From assembly GCF_003711515.1 (NCBI RefSeq), contig NW_021167089.1, positions 1,403,799 to 1,467,798 of the forward strand: 64,000 nt of DNA. The letters are read 5' to 3'. Origin of the DNA: Sodiomyces alkalinus F11 (Eukaryota; Ascomycota; Sordariomycetes; Glomerellales; Plectosphaerellaceae). The translations under genes and the position numbers were made by a program. Below, piece by piece: positions 35,283 through 46,724 of this stretch (positions are counted from its first letter, which is position 1; each line of letters begins with the position of its first letter). Under the pieces are notes generated by a model. That model made no database searches. It was not told the DNA's origin and was given only the letters and a program-made list of their open reading frames with translations.

Positions 35283-35529
35283 ACATTAAACATGCATCCG
35301 TACATAAGGTAACGTGAGCAAGCAGAACGACAGTATTACAATGCAACTGCTTTCGTCAACTTAACTACTTACCTTCGTGGTAGGTAAGGAAGGAAAGGCA
35401 CTGTATTTAATTCTAGGCCAGTATCACTAGGCACCATATAGGACGGACATCTATGAGGACGTTTTGGCATCCAGTGTGTAAGGGAAGGGGCAATCGAATG
35501 GAATTCTCAATCCCACAGTCGCGTCCCCC

Positions 35530-36218
35530 TTAGAGACTCGTCACGCCAGGCGTCCAGCTCTCTCCAATGCGGCGAATCTCGGTCTCGAACTTCCTGCTTG
35601 TGATCTTCTTGCCGCCCTTCTCCATGACCTCGTCAGGTTCGAAGAAAGGATTCTGAAGCAGGCGAATATACGCGTTCTGGATAGCGCGGAACACGACCTT
35701 GAGCTCAGCTTCGCGAAGCCCGACGCCGGAGTTGACAGCGGAAGCGGAAGCTGGCGCGGAACCAGAAGCGGCAGAGGAACTACCGGCGCCGCCCTTCCCG
35801 CCCAGGACAGAGGCGTCGACTCTCCGCCCGCGCATGTCCACCAGCACTACCATCTTGATCCCGGTGTTTGTCTCGAAGCCATAGGCAGCAAGGCGCTCGT
35901 CGACCGCGTGTAGGAGTCCCATGTCGCCTGACAGACCGGTTCCGGTTCCCGCGGCATGCCGAGCGCGGAGCTCAAAAACGTCGAGGGTTGAGGATAGAAG
36001 TAGGGAGAATTGAAGCGGGGTTCGTAATGGCGCCAACGTGTTTGTGTATGGGTTGTACGAAGGGAAGATGGAGACGTGGAGGGGGTTATTCTACATTGCA
36101 GCGAGCAAGTTAGCTGGTGGCCTTGAAAGGAGTGGGAGAGTAACAAAATACGGAGATGGCGGCATACATTGCGACCAATTATGCCTATACAGGCTATGGA
36201 TGGGATATCCGTCGCCAT
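35530..36218 (-). CDS. tca17: TRAPP-associated protein Tca17/TRAPPC2L (sedlin-like)
   Basis: The exons are 36218-36168 and 36090-35530 (203 aa). The first exon gives MATDIPSIACIGIIGRN, and NPLHVSIFPSYN follows in phase, which is the sedlin-fold first strand. The core has FSLLLSSTLDVFELR, then DMGLLHAVDERLAAYGFETN and TGIKMVVLVDMRG. An Ala/Ser/Gly-rich insert of about 30 residues separates it from the C-terminal helix (LKVVFRAIQNAYIRLLQNPF). Tca17 helps assemble TRAPP complexes, which are Rab exchange factors in Golgi traffic. The alternative is TRAPPC2/Trs20 itself, but the lead IACIGIIGRNNNPLH and the VDERLAAYG block fit Tca17 better. It lies head-to-tail behind mct1 on the same strand. Confidence 0.85.
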
Positions 36219-36794
36219 ACTGGAAACCGGCCAGGGTGTAGGACTCTGTTGGTTCGTCACTCGAGCGTGGCGGTCGATATGTTCGAGGCGTTATGGGTTA
36301 CACCTTAGGTAGGGAGGTAATTAGCTAAGGCAAGGTACTTTGGTTTATGAAGCTGAAACCCCTATCTTATTCGTACTACCCGTACAATAGTGGGGTCTGG
36401 TAGCCAGAAAGGCACTCTTGCTCAATACTCAACACTCGTACGGTCGTACCTCATGGTGATGTTTGAGCTGGATTGCGGACCTACGGATAGCATCTCAAAC
36501 GGCAGACCGTTAAACGAAAGAAAAAGAAGAAAAGGTGTTCATGTGTTTACATGGGGTGAACGGCCAGACGGCCTTGACGCTAAAAAGTATGAGAGAGCGC
36601 ATTTTTGAACTGGTAGTAATTACTCAGTACTCTAAAACAGAACCGATGTTCCAGGCGTTTTAGGTTTATACGAATACAGGCATATATTATAGAGCCGCCA
36701 GATGAGGCCCAAGAACGACGAGAACATTGTCACTAAGGCACCTTACAAAGCGCTATTGATACATTCCAGATGGCGCAAGAACCTAAGATGACGT
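36219..36794. other. Intergenic region mct1-tca17
   Basis: 576 bp between the mct1 stop and the tca17 start on the same strand. It holds AAGGTA/TACCTT motifs near 36303-36340 and no gene that I can support. Confidence 0.5.
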
Positions 36795-38146
36795 CTAGTC
36801 CATATCCGTCTCCTCTTCCATCGCATTTTCCGTGTCCTCGAGCCCCTTTAACACTTCTTCGATCTCGCTTGGGTCCGTGATAGCCCATACACCACCCCCC
36901 TTAACCAAGTCGCGCCCTCTCATGCCGACCTCTTTCCCTACCAAATTCCTTCCGACCTTTCCAGGTCCGATGCCTACCCATCTTCTAACCTTTTCTTCCT
37001 GGTCCAGGTATTTGATGCTATCCCACCACTCTACCGTCTCCACACACTGTCTTGCTAGTAGATCCTCCAGCTCCGCCTTGTCCTGAAACGGCCGCGCGGT
37101 CACGTTGCTGATGCAAGGTATCCTTCCGGGAAAAGTGATGATGTCGTTGCCCTCTCTGCCCCGGACCTTGCTCTTCCCTTGTAACATTTTTTGCATAACG
37201 CTCACCGCAGGTCGCATGATGGGGCTGTGGAAGGGGCTGTCGCTGTTCAGTCGAACCGCTCGCGGGTCGTGGCCGAGAAACTGCCGTACGTGGGCCACAA
37301 GCGTCTTGATTTTGGCCACATCGCCGCTCAGCACAATCTGATTCTTGCTGTTGACGTTGGCGATGAGCACCTGGTCCACCGGCGCGCGGTCCGTCGGACT
37401 CTCGCCCTCGGCCCCGGGGGTGGAATTGGGGCGGACAAAGTCGCGAACGGCAACGATGAGCTGTTCTAGATATTCCGGCTCCGTAACGACTGCCACCATG
37501 CCGTAATCACCTCCGTATTCCTCGACGGCGCGACGGGTAGCCTCCGCCATGGCCTCGGCCCGCTTGTGTACAAGATGCAGACTGTCCTCAAACTCGAGGT
37601 ACCCGCCCGCCACAAGCGCGGCGAATTCACCCAGGGAGTGACCCAGGGTGACGTCGACGCGGCCCGCGACATCGAATCCAAACTCGCGCTCGAGGATACG
37701 GAGGATAAGGATCGAAGTGGCCATGATGGCCGGTTGCGCATTGGCGGTTTGTGTCAGAAGTTTATTGGGCCCGTCGCGGATGATATCCGAGAGCTTGAAG
37801 CCCAGGTAGTGGTCTATTTCTTCGACGATGGGTTTCGCGGTCGCGGGGAAGGCTTCCAGCCACGGGGTCAACATTCCCACTCTCTGCACTCCCTGGCCTA
37901 ATTATAGGGCTCCGTGTCAACGATACGAGGAACAAAGATACCCGAGCAACGAACTCCGTTTGAAAGCTACCCACCTGGGAAGAAGAGGGCCGTTCGCGGC
38001 CGTTTCCCCCGTGTCGAAGCATGTCGCCGATCGCGTGCATGGTGTGCAGAAGGAGTGATCGGGACAAAGCCCCGTGCCAGCGAGAATGAAGCCGTCGTCC
38101 TCCTGATCAGTAGTGTCGGGAGGGAGGAAGATGCGAGAGCTTTCAT
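36795..38146 (-). CDS. mct1: Mitochondrial malonyl-CoA:ACP transacylase
   Basis: The exons are 38146-37975 and 37897-36795 (424 aa). The first ~55 residues are rich in Arg, Ser and Thr with few acidic residues (MKALASSSLPTLLIRRTTAS), a good mitochondrial presequence. The catalytic domain begins TALFFPGQGVQRVGM, with the glycine turn rebuilt exactly by splicing. The nucleophile is Ser145 in GHSLGE and the catalytic His about 281 in SPFHSPIM; QTANAQPAIMATSI is the family block between. The enzyme loads malonate onto acyl carrier protein for mitochondrial type II fatty-acid synthesis, the route to lipoate. The C-terminal ~30 residues are acidic (EETDMD end). Stand-alone FabD-like length and the presequence argue against a polyketide synthase fragment. 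Confidence 0.93.
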
Positions 38147-38880
38147 GGCTATGTCCCAGCCAACGGCAAGCCGGGAGGCTTAGGCGACTTCGTTCATGAG
38201 GCAGGAAACGCCCTACTGCACTGGGTTAACGAATGTAAGATGCAAGTAATGTGGCATTACGCCCAAAGCCGCGCGAGAGTGAGATGCGACGTGGTTCACG
38301 GGCGCCTTCGAAGTGCGTAGAAGAGAGCGGCCTGATTTGGGTCAGATCCGGTTTCCGATCGAGTAGGATAGTATCCATACTTCGGGATTCTTTCACCTGC
38401 CTACCTAGTTTACCACACCTCGACAACGTGGCTATGGGCATCTGACAGTAGCCGACAGCCGGCCAATATTAATGTGGGGCTGTTCTATGCCGGGTCACTC
38501 CGACCCCGCAGTTACTAAGGTAATCACACCTCTAACCGCGGCTCTCTGAGCCTTTCTTACGAATAAGGTACCCAACTGACCTCACACACCGAAGAGTCCA
38601 TCGACTTCGTACCTGATATAGCCCGACCTAAAGACGCATAAGTAATTCGCTGGAGGAGAGAGTCGGGATGACAACCTCCTACAAGTTACTCGTGAGTTGA
38701 GTCCACGGTATATTGCAGTGACTTGTCTTCATGCCAACTACATGGCACAATGCTGTTATCCAGAATGCCTCCCGTCGTTAAAATGCCCTCCTTCCTTTCC
38801 GCCAGTGCAAGGCACTGCCCACTCTATTAAACGGTTGGCGAACCAAAGTCCCACCATTACAAGCAAGTGATTTTATTAGG
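38147..38880. other. Intergenic region apm3-mct1
   Basis: 734 bp between the apm3 stop and the mct1 start on the same strand. It would hold the mct1 promoter. I see no gene. Confidence 0.5.
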
Positions 38881-40619
38881 TTAACACCGTATTTCGACAC
38901 CGCCGTTGCTAACTGTCAGATACTTGACGCCTTTGTAAGGCTTCACATTCTCGCCGAGCCCCTTGCTCTTTCTTGCGTCGATCATGATGCTTTCGACTTT
39001 GATCCCACTGGGTACCCATCCCTTCACCGAAAAGCTCACTGATGCAGAACTCGGCATCAAAATCTTGTTCTGCGCCACCTTCTTAGCATCCTTCTCTCCA
39101 GCACTGCCGTCCGAATCTTCCCTCCCTGGAACCGATGAAGGTGTGGTCTGGTATGGCTCGTTGTATGAAAAGCCGAACCCGGTTGGGTCAAGCTCCCGTT
39201 CATCCTCGACCGGTAGTGGCCCTACCACAGTACATCGGAGCCCGAAGTAGGTCGTCCCAGCAGAGAGCTCTTTGGTCGGGATGTGCCATTCCAATATCTT
39301 CTCCCCAGGGTTGTAACTCGCGTCGCCTTTGCTAGGCCGGACCTCCGACAGATTTCGCACATCTGCCGGCAAAGGGACCCTGACGATCAGGTCGTGCATC
39401 GAAGGAGCGCCAGGCGTCCCGGCGTATGTGCCCGCTCCGAAACCTCTCCCGGCGCCGCCGGCACCTCGCCCATATTGCGTGGATGATACTGACCGGTGCG
39501 CATTCAGCATTGTTCTGTTGACATGGACTCGCACCTCAAATTCAGCACCGACAGTGCCGAGCCCTTTCTTCATTTCGATGTCCACGGGTAGCTTGAGCGT
39601 ATTTGAGCTGAGGTTCCCACTCTTCGCGTTGGTGAAAGGAAGTAGATCAACCTCGTAACCCGCTAGAATGAATCGGCCATCAGGAGGAACGAAGCTAAGC
39701 TCTCCTGGTCTCTCTTTCCAACGTGATAACCGTACGCATGGGTGAAATACAGGAAGGTCCATGATGCCTATGAGGTTATGCTTCCCGGATGGGCTCGTCA
39801 GTGTCAGGAGAATATCGGGTACACCCGACACTTTGCAGGTAAAGGCGATAGACCCGTTCGCAAAGGCTGCCAGCGGACGTCCTGACGGCGCCAAGGTGAC
39901 CGAGAGAGTCTCAACTATATCGGCGTATAACTCATTGGACGTATGCCGTACATTGGCCCTCCTCCACGGCAACGCGGGAGTATTGGACGGAATGAGGGGA
40001 GGTGTGTGAGAGCCGGAGAGCGTCGTGGCTAGATTACCAGCTTTCCTGTTACCGTACGTCAGTCCCGGGACATCGCATTGTGTGTCGCGATAAACAGGGG
40101 TAGTTACCTTGGTAGGTTGATACTGCCGAGGAGCTTGCCCATCCAGCCCTCCACCTCAACCAGGTCCCTCAAGGAGTTTGGTTCGGTTGTGTTGATAGTT
40201 CCAGCGTCACACATCTCGGTCAAAAGCTGCGCAACGACATCGTACTGACTCTCAATTTTCTGCGCTATGAGAGGTGCGCCGAGGAAGTCTTCGAAGGCAT
40301 CGATGATGCGATGAATGAATTCGAGAACGAGAAGGGGTTCGACTTCAGAGGACGAAGTCGCGAGGAAAAGGAGGTTGGCATGATCGAGACCAAACACAAG
40401 GGTTGGAGGGTTCGTATTCGGGAGGTAAATCAAGTTAGGCCGAGGAGTTGGGTGCTCTAGGTAGAGGGGAAGGAGATGCTGCGCCGAGAGTGGTCGCTGT
40501 GTGTAGGTATGCGACAAGATGGCATGGCTGGCAATTATCAGTTTTGTACTTGCTCGCAAGATCAAGTAAACGCACTTGTGGTCATCGTAGATGTGCAACG
40601 CTTCTATTACGCCATTCAT
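38881..40619 (-). CDS. apm3: AP-3 adaptor complex mu subunit
   Basis: The exons are 40619-40576, 40527-40108 and 40045-38881 (542 aa). The first intron is only 48 nt; splicing gives MNGVIEALHIYDDHNHAILS followed by HTYTQRPLSAQHLLPLYLEH, the longin-type N-domain of mu chains. The mu homology domain runs from about 185 to the end: NELYADIVETLSVTLAPSG, then GSIAFTCKVSGVPDILLTL and FHPCVRLSRW, ending KYLTVSNGGVEIRC. The fungal AP-3 complex carries cargo from Golgi to vacuole, bypassing endosomes. AP-1 and AP-2 mu chains are excluded by the divergent start and the C-terminal region. A Gly-rich insert (GRGAGGAGRGFGAGTYAG) interrupts the mu homology domain. It is divergent from the DUF4536 gene. Confidence 0.92.
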
Positions 40620-40957
40620 TGTAGAAGTAAGCCCGTTGGGAAGTGCCAAGGCGGGTAGCACTTTGGGCGGCGGTGATGCTGGAGAAAGCGAGTGTGGTGG
40701 GGGAAAGCTCCAGGGACACGCGACTTACGAATCCAAGCATCTGATAGCGGGCGATGACATAATGGCGGGCGGTGTCCCTCTTCAGCCAATCAGTGGAGGT
40801 GAATCGGACCTCGGAGTTTACATACGCAGCACGGAATAGAAATTAGCGGGTACCTGGGGCCTCTGTTCTGGAAATCGAATCGTCGGTATCCCTAATTCTC
40901 GAGTTCCTCTTTTACAACAAGCAAGGAGGAACCACATCATCAGCACACACCGTCATA
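40620..40957. promoter_or_regulatory. Shared divergent promoter region, apm3 / DUF4536 gene
   Basis: Only 338 bp separate the start codons of apm3 (minus) and the small membrane protein gene (plus). Both promoters must lie here. A CCAAT box appears at about 40788-40792 (CAGCCAATCAG). Confidence 0.5.
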
Positions 40958-41333
40958 ATGGCAAAAGGAGATGTGCCGACCCTGGGCAGTCTCGATAAGC
41001 CTGAAGATCTCAACAATCTTCTGCGTGCAGACCGTGGTGATGACTGCACTGCTTGCAGAGTGATTGGTCAGTACTTTAGCTCTTCCCATTGCCTCACAAG
41101 CCTTCTTCGGTGGCACATACGACGCTGGTTGCTAACTGCGGAGATCTACAGGCGGTGGCGCATTTCTGGCACTCGCCGGTTATAACTATGTGTCAGGCAA
41201 TGCACACCTCCGGAGGCAACAACAAGCAATACTACAAAGCAAGTCGATGTTCGGCATGAGGAGTAGAAAATCCGGCGTTGCAGGCATCTCCCTGGGGTTG
41301 GCATATCTCGGCATCTGGAGGCTATTCATGTAA
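40958..41333 (+). CDS. DUF4536 (DMAC1/Dmo2-like) small membrane protein
   Basis: The exons are 40958-41066 and 41152-41333 (96 aa). The N-terminal 30 residues are hydrophilic, followed by a CxxC motif (DDCTACRVIGGGAFLALAGY) leading directly into a first membrane span. A basic loop (HLRRQQQAILQ; MRSRKSG) and a second span (VAGISLGLAYLGIWRLFM) follow. This CxxCR-plus-glycine-rich-span layout is that of the DUF4536 family, which includes human DMAC1 (TMEM261, complex I distal-arm assembly) and yeast Dmo2, so an inner mitochondrial membrane place is likely. Which function the fungal protein has is inference. The intron falls inside the CxxC-Gly junction and is phase-consistent. Confidence 0.75.
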
Positions 41334-42928
41334 AAAAGAATTGGGGGGAGAAGGCCAGATGGCGATCAACCGACGCAACCGACATATGAACAGTCCGCTC
41401 CATACACGGAGCCTGCTGCTCAACCACAGCTGATGGCGAGGATCGGCCGACTAGGATACACATCGTCAGCTACCGGCCGAAGCTAGTCCAGCGCGACTCT
41501 CGGATCTCCGAATGCTTCAGTGCTAGGAGGGAGCTGCAAGGCTAGCCCGCGATCAAGGCGCACCTATCACCTTCCTGGTGGGTGTCTCGGGGAGGTTTCT
41601 GTTCACTGCCGTGAGCACCTCTATGCACTTTGTACCACCGCCTGTCACAACATATATCTACTCAGTACTTGAATATTAATCGACTCGACAAGCTTTTGTC
41701 GCCAAATCTGGATTGGGCATAACGAGAATCTTGCCACGAGCGACAGTGGAAGCACGGATAATCATGCCACACCCCTGGACGCCCCTATTCCGACTGCGCA
41801 TACACAGTAGTCATGAACTCATACCCATCACTTCTCTACGCTTTTTTCCGCTTCCCCCTCCCCCCCTTTCATGCTACCAGGACACGGGGAAGGCCAAGCT
41901 GTATTATGCATGGGCATACAAACTAGTTCAGAGTGGGCTCAAGCTCTCTAATGTGGAGAAGATATACGTGACTTAAATAATTTTTGTCATGAGTACCGGT
42001 AAGAAGCTAGCGGCGCAGCTCAACACTTGATCTTCCTCCGGGCAAGGAAAGATGTCAGGCTTGGGAGTCTTCAGGAGACAAACGTAAGCTTATCAGTCTA
42101 CCACTACGCTAGCCCGGAGGTCGAAATCAGAAAGACGAGTACGACCACCCATCGCATAGGGGCCGAGGCTACGGGCTTACTGCCCTCTAACCTCAAATTA
42201 CCTCAAGACCTCCTGATGAATTACTCGGAAGCTCTCAATACCGACAGGAACATCATCTACGAAGCACAATATGAGGCCGCCACGAGGGTACAAATCTAAC
42301 AACTCCAGAGCGAGAAAGGTACGATAAGGACTCTTGTCAAACATCATCTTAACCTTAGCGATGCTGTCGTGATTACCAGTTCGCGTCGGTGGTTCAACGT
42401 GTGAATCCCTATCAGTAGCGGAGCCGTTGACTAAGCTGATGGTATGTGGGTCGCCAAGTTTTCAGGACGTCGACTCTGTATCCGCAACTTCGTCCCAAGT
42501 AGCATACTTCCATGGCCTTGTAGAATCAATAACGTCGTAAAAGTAACCAACCTTTTTTTTCTTGGGTGTGTCTGTGTGTGTATTATTGTATCGTCAAGCA
42601 ATGTGTGATCGCAAGGAGTCTCAGATCTGTGTGATGGTGGAAAATACAGTGTAGTGAGGTCTGTCCCTTTGTCAATGACAGAACGGCTGTGAGTGTCAGG
42701 TACCTTGTGGGGGTGCAATTTCAAGTCCCGACAACACCAGAAATTCTGTACCTTATCCCTTCAACACTTCAACCATCTCATCACGGAACCCATTGGAGAC
42801 GAATTTCTGGCGCAACGAGACAAAACAAAAAAAGCCCCCCACTGATAGATACCCATCATCCAGCTCACACCGATACCCATACAGGATCAGGCTCTTGCAC
42901 GGCAGAGCTTGCCAATTTCATAGTCAAT
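41334..42928. other. Intergenic region upstream of rrp4
   Basis: No gene is firmly supported. A frame at 42027-42299 (90 codons, plus strand) has ordinary-looking protein composition (IGAEATGLLPSNLKLPQDLL) but no recognisable domain and no clear start context; it may be a gene fragment. The segment 42545-42930 should include the rrp4 promoter and leader. Confidence 0.4.
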
Positions 42929-44124
42929 ATGCCCATCACAATACTCAAACCTCGGTCGATACCTCAAACCCACGATCATACGTTCCATGCATCAGACTCA
43001 GACTCAGACTCAGACTCTGGAGGTGTTGATTTGGATGGCGACGTTAGTATGAGCCGAGCATCAAAACGTGGGCGGAGCGGAGACCACGAAATTGTGACAC
43101 CAGGCGAAGTTATTACAGACGACCCCCAGTGGATGAGGTTAGTCAAGCAAACCTTCCTAGACCTCCGCTCTCACTCTCATTCTTTCTTTCTTTCTTTTTT
43201 TTTCTTTTTCGTCCCGTACTCAAACTTTTCACCCTTTCCACATTTCCTCCACTTCCACGGAGGAGCAAAATTGACGACCTTCCCAGGGGCCACGGGACCT
43301 ACGTCAGCTCTGCAGAGGGAGCCATCGTCTCCTCCGTGGCAGGCACGGTAACCCGCACCAACAAACTTCTCTCCGTCCGGCCTCTGCGGGCCCGGTACAC
43401 CCCGGAGATCGGCGACTTGGTGGTCGGGCGCATCGTCGAGGTGCAACCAAAGCGGTGGCGCGTCGACGTGGGGGCCAGCCAGCTCGCGACCCTACAGATC
43501 AGCGCCATCAACCTGCCCGGCGGCATCCTGCGCAAGCGTACCGACACGGACGAGCTGCAGATCCGCTTCTTCTTCGCCGAGGGGGACCTTCTCGTGGCCG
43601 AGGTCCAGACGCTGCACGCCGAAGGCGGCGCCTCCCTGCACACCCGCAGCTTGCGGTACGGAAAGCTGCGCAACGGCGTCTTCTGCGCGGTGAGTGGTAT
43701 CGGCGGCGGCGGCGGCGGCGTCGTGCGTGCCAAGAGACAGAGCTGGACCATGGAGGCGGCAAACGGTGGCGGTGCCGTCGAAGTTATGCTCGGCGTGAAC
43801 GGCTACATCTGGATCAGCAAACATGTGGATGGCGAGGTTCCCACCGAGGGCGTGGGGCTGAACAGGATGGAAGAGTCGGTCAGTGCCAACGTCTATTCAA
43901 GCCAGAATGACCGGATTGAGGCCGAGACCATGCGGGAGATTGCCCGGATCCGGAGCGTCATCTTCGCCTTGGTCGACAACGGGCTCCGGGTGGACGAGGA
44001 AACGGTTACGGAGGGATATAGGGTGGCCGTTGAGATGGGTCATGAGACGCCCGACGATGACATCTACCTTGGCGGTGAGAGGGGCCAGAGATTGGCGGCT
44101 GTCCTCATTGCCAGAGATGACTAG
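42929..44124 (+). CDS. rrp4: Exosome subunit Rrp4
   Basis: The exons are 42929-43137 and 43287-44124 (348 aa). The N-terminus holds [20 protein letters not shown], a short Ser-Asp repeat ([13 protein letters not shown]), then [20 protein letters not shown], the Rrp4 N-terminal signature rebuilt across the intron. An S1 domain follows ([20 protein letters not shown], then [20 protein letters not shown]) and a KH-type C-terminal domain ([29 protein letters not shown]). Rrp4 is one of three cap proteins of the nine-subunit RNA exosome in nucleus and cytoplasm. A Gly run ([11 protein letters not shown]) is inserted between the domains. The intron has a T/C-rich tract with TTTCT repeats. It is convergent with gcs2, 254 bp apart. 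Confidence 0.94.
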
Positions 44125-44378
44125 TGGGTGTGGATAGGTAGGCGGCGGCACTTGGGAGAGAATCCCACTATCTACCAAACAAATTACGAAAAAAAGAAAG
44201 AAAAAAGGCTATCGTTATTACTCGGTCTTGTTCTCATAGACGATTTGGCCATCGAGGCATCTTTCTCGTCACGCTATGCATTCATTTCAGAACAGGCAAG
44301 GTATATATACGACCATCCCCCAAACGCCGCGTCCCATGATATGCTTCGGATATCTGCTTCGCCTCCAATCGTGCTTAA

Positions 44379-45550
44379 TCAACCCTGTGTGAGGACCGCC
44401 CCGGCAAAGTATCCCTTGTTCTCCAACACCCCCCTATCTCTTATGAAAGCTGTATACTTGACCACCCATTGTGGGGCGAGATCCCCCTTGAGTGCGCCAT
44501 TGTCCTCGCCGTTGCTGTTTTCAACGGTTGGGTCGGCGAGGACGCCAGCACCCTGCGGCCCCTGACCGAGCAACTCCCGAAGCGTGCCCTGGGGCAAAAT
44601 GTCGGTGCAGTCAGTGTGAACGAGAAGGTTGATGCCCTCCGCCCTGGCAAGGTCGATCAGTGGCGGCGGCACGTTGCAGCAGTCTCGCGTGTTGATCTGA
44701 TCAACAACGGGTCGAATCTTGACACGCCTCAGGAAATTGGACAATTTCTCTGTGCCGAACTCGGAGATCCCCAGTGCCGCAACTTCCCCCCGCTCGTGCA
44801 GCGCCTCGAGCGCCGCCCATGTAGCGACTTCGGCCTCGAGGTCCCCTTGCGACGCGTTGCGCTGGTCGGCCTGCCACTCGCAGTCGCCTTCGAAAGACAT
44901 GTCCGGGAAACTGGCAATGAGCAAGTCAATGTGTTGAACGCCGAGCTCCTTGCGGACTAGGGAGAGGGCTTCCTCTATATAGCGCGGGCGCTCGGCGACC
45001 GGAGCTGATGGGAGAAAGAAGAGCTTGACTGTGATGTCGTAGTCGGCGGTGTCCTCTTGCAGGCCGGCGAGGGACCAATCTATACGAGGAACGTAAAGGG
45101 TCTGGCCGTCGTCGCTACGATCGGTCCAGATGTCCAGGTGAGGGCGGGGACTGCCCAGGTTATTCTTATCATCAATGCGGGGCAGGGCTTGGCCGTTGAG
45201 TTGGTGGCCGCCGTTCGCATCGCTTGTTGCTACGTCGCCATCGGGCTCACCGTTGCGGACCGGAGAGGCGGCTGCTGAGTAGTCCTGCCGAGCGGCGAGA
45301 AAATTATTGCGCAGCGATTTGGTGAGTTCGAGATTGGACCTGAACGACCCTGGTTTGCGGAGTAGGGAGGGGCCACCAGAGACAATGTTCCTGATAGATT
45401 TGTGAGATCGCCAATCAGCATTCGCCTTCGTTGCCTCGTAAACTGCGATTTCAGAGACCGGGATGGAGCTTCGGACGGGGCACTGTCATAACACAAATAG
45501 TCGAGGACAAGGAGGAATACACACCCGGTTGAGAGGATTAATTTGGTCAT
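44379..45550 (-). CDS. gcs2: Glutamate-cysteine ligase regulatory (modifier) subunit
   Basis: The exons are 45550-45525 and 45390-44379 (345 aa). The 26-base first exon gives MTKLILSTG, with NIVSGGPSLLRKPGS following in phase. An aldo-keto-reductase-like fold appears: DYDITVKLFFLPSA, then KELGVQHIDLLIASFPD, ALEALHERGEVAALGISEFG, and VDQINTRDCCNVPPPLIDLA. This block is specific to the GCLM/Gcs2 light chain rather than to active aldo-keto reductases. The subunit binds the catalytic glutamate-cysteine ligase and raises its activity in glutathione synthesis. The GT donor (GTGTGTATTC) is weak, but the phase and conserved N-terminus support it. A long frame in another phase over the first half (45230-45739) is a shadow. 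Confidence 0.9.
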
Positions 45551-46724
45551 GGCTGGTTGCGTGCGACAGACAAGGTCGAGAAGTATAATTTCGGACACGC
45601 ACGCTCTGATGAGAATGAGCCGGAATATCCGGGGCGTCCGGGCAGCCGTGTCTAACTGCCAAGCACGCCTTAAGCGAACAAGATGGCGTGCGCGAGGTCT
45701 TTCCACACGAAGCGGCGTTCTTGCAGTGAACGAGAACAACGCCGGTCACCGGTGCAGGAGGTGTCGCAGCTTATTAACTGGAATGGACCCAGAGAAACGG
45801 CGTAAGCTTATTAATGATGCATGGATAGACCCGTGTCGTAGGAAATGGGTGGGCTACCTAATCAGGTAACTTCTGCAGGCGTGGTGATGCAGATGGGAAG
45901 AATAAGACATCGAGAAAAGGGCAGATGAAGAGTTCAGTGACGGAATTCGAAGTCAAAGTAGAAGTACGAAGTCTAAAATAAGGTACCTATTGATTATATT
46001 AAGTACGTCTTTCAAAGAACTTATCCGGCCCACAACAAAGGGGCCCACTGAGGTAGATAGACCATCCAGAGGAAAAAGTTCTCGCCAGAGATGCGAAATG
46101 GACTTCTTTCTCCGACCGTTGGAAACTAATCCAACTTCAAGGGCAGTCCGGTGTCGACCTGGTGTTGTGCTAATTATAATGGGCACTTGCCTGCTGAACG
46201 AAGTACAGAGTACCGTGTAGCAATGGCGTGTAGCAATGGCAGGGTGAAAGTGACTTCGTTTCTATGTACTATGTCAGCCCTAGGTACGGGTGCGCCGTAT
46301 CGTATCTACCGTAGGTACCTTATCTCCGTAAGGCACTCGTATATCCAATCACTGTGCGGACAGGACTTGGACATGTCCCGCCAAATGTGTTGTTTGTCAG
46401 AACGGTCATGGTAAATCTTCGGCAAATTGTCTGGATCATGGGGGTTCCCCGAAGCATGGTAGGTACTGCTGCTGAGTATGGATTAATGGTTACAGTTGCA
46501 ACTCGAGGGTTCAGTAGAAGTCCAGTCACCTCTTCCCCTTCCCTTGTCCATACAACATCGGCATAGAATCAGCAGCAAACGGTTTTGACACATAGCGAAA
46601 CATTCGGCTCTACACCTCCTTTACTCTTACAGCCGTCGGCGTGCGGTTTCTGTCACTGTCGCCTCTGTCGCGCTCCGCCTTGATTGCTCTCCTTGCGTCC
46701 GGAGGGGTTTGTATCGAACACAAC
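45551..46724. other. Divergent intergenic region gcs2 / aps1
   Basis: 1.17 kb between the start codons of gcs2 (minus) and aps1 (plus). It holds GGTACCT/AAGGTA-type motifs near 45980-45990 and 46280-46330. I see no gene; both promoters lie here. Confidence 0.45.

Noticed and set aside
43455..43910. Arg-rich plus-strand frame of 151 codons and antisense frames in rrp4
   Set aside because: They overlap the conserved S1/KH coding exon and are compositionally biased by its GC content.
45230..45739. 169-codon minus frame overlapping the start of gcs2
   Set aside because: It is a shadow in another phase; the neighbouring frame restores the conserved Gcs2 N-terminus across a short intron.
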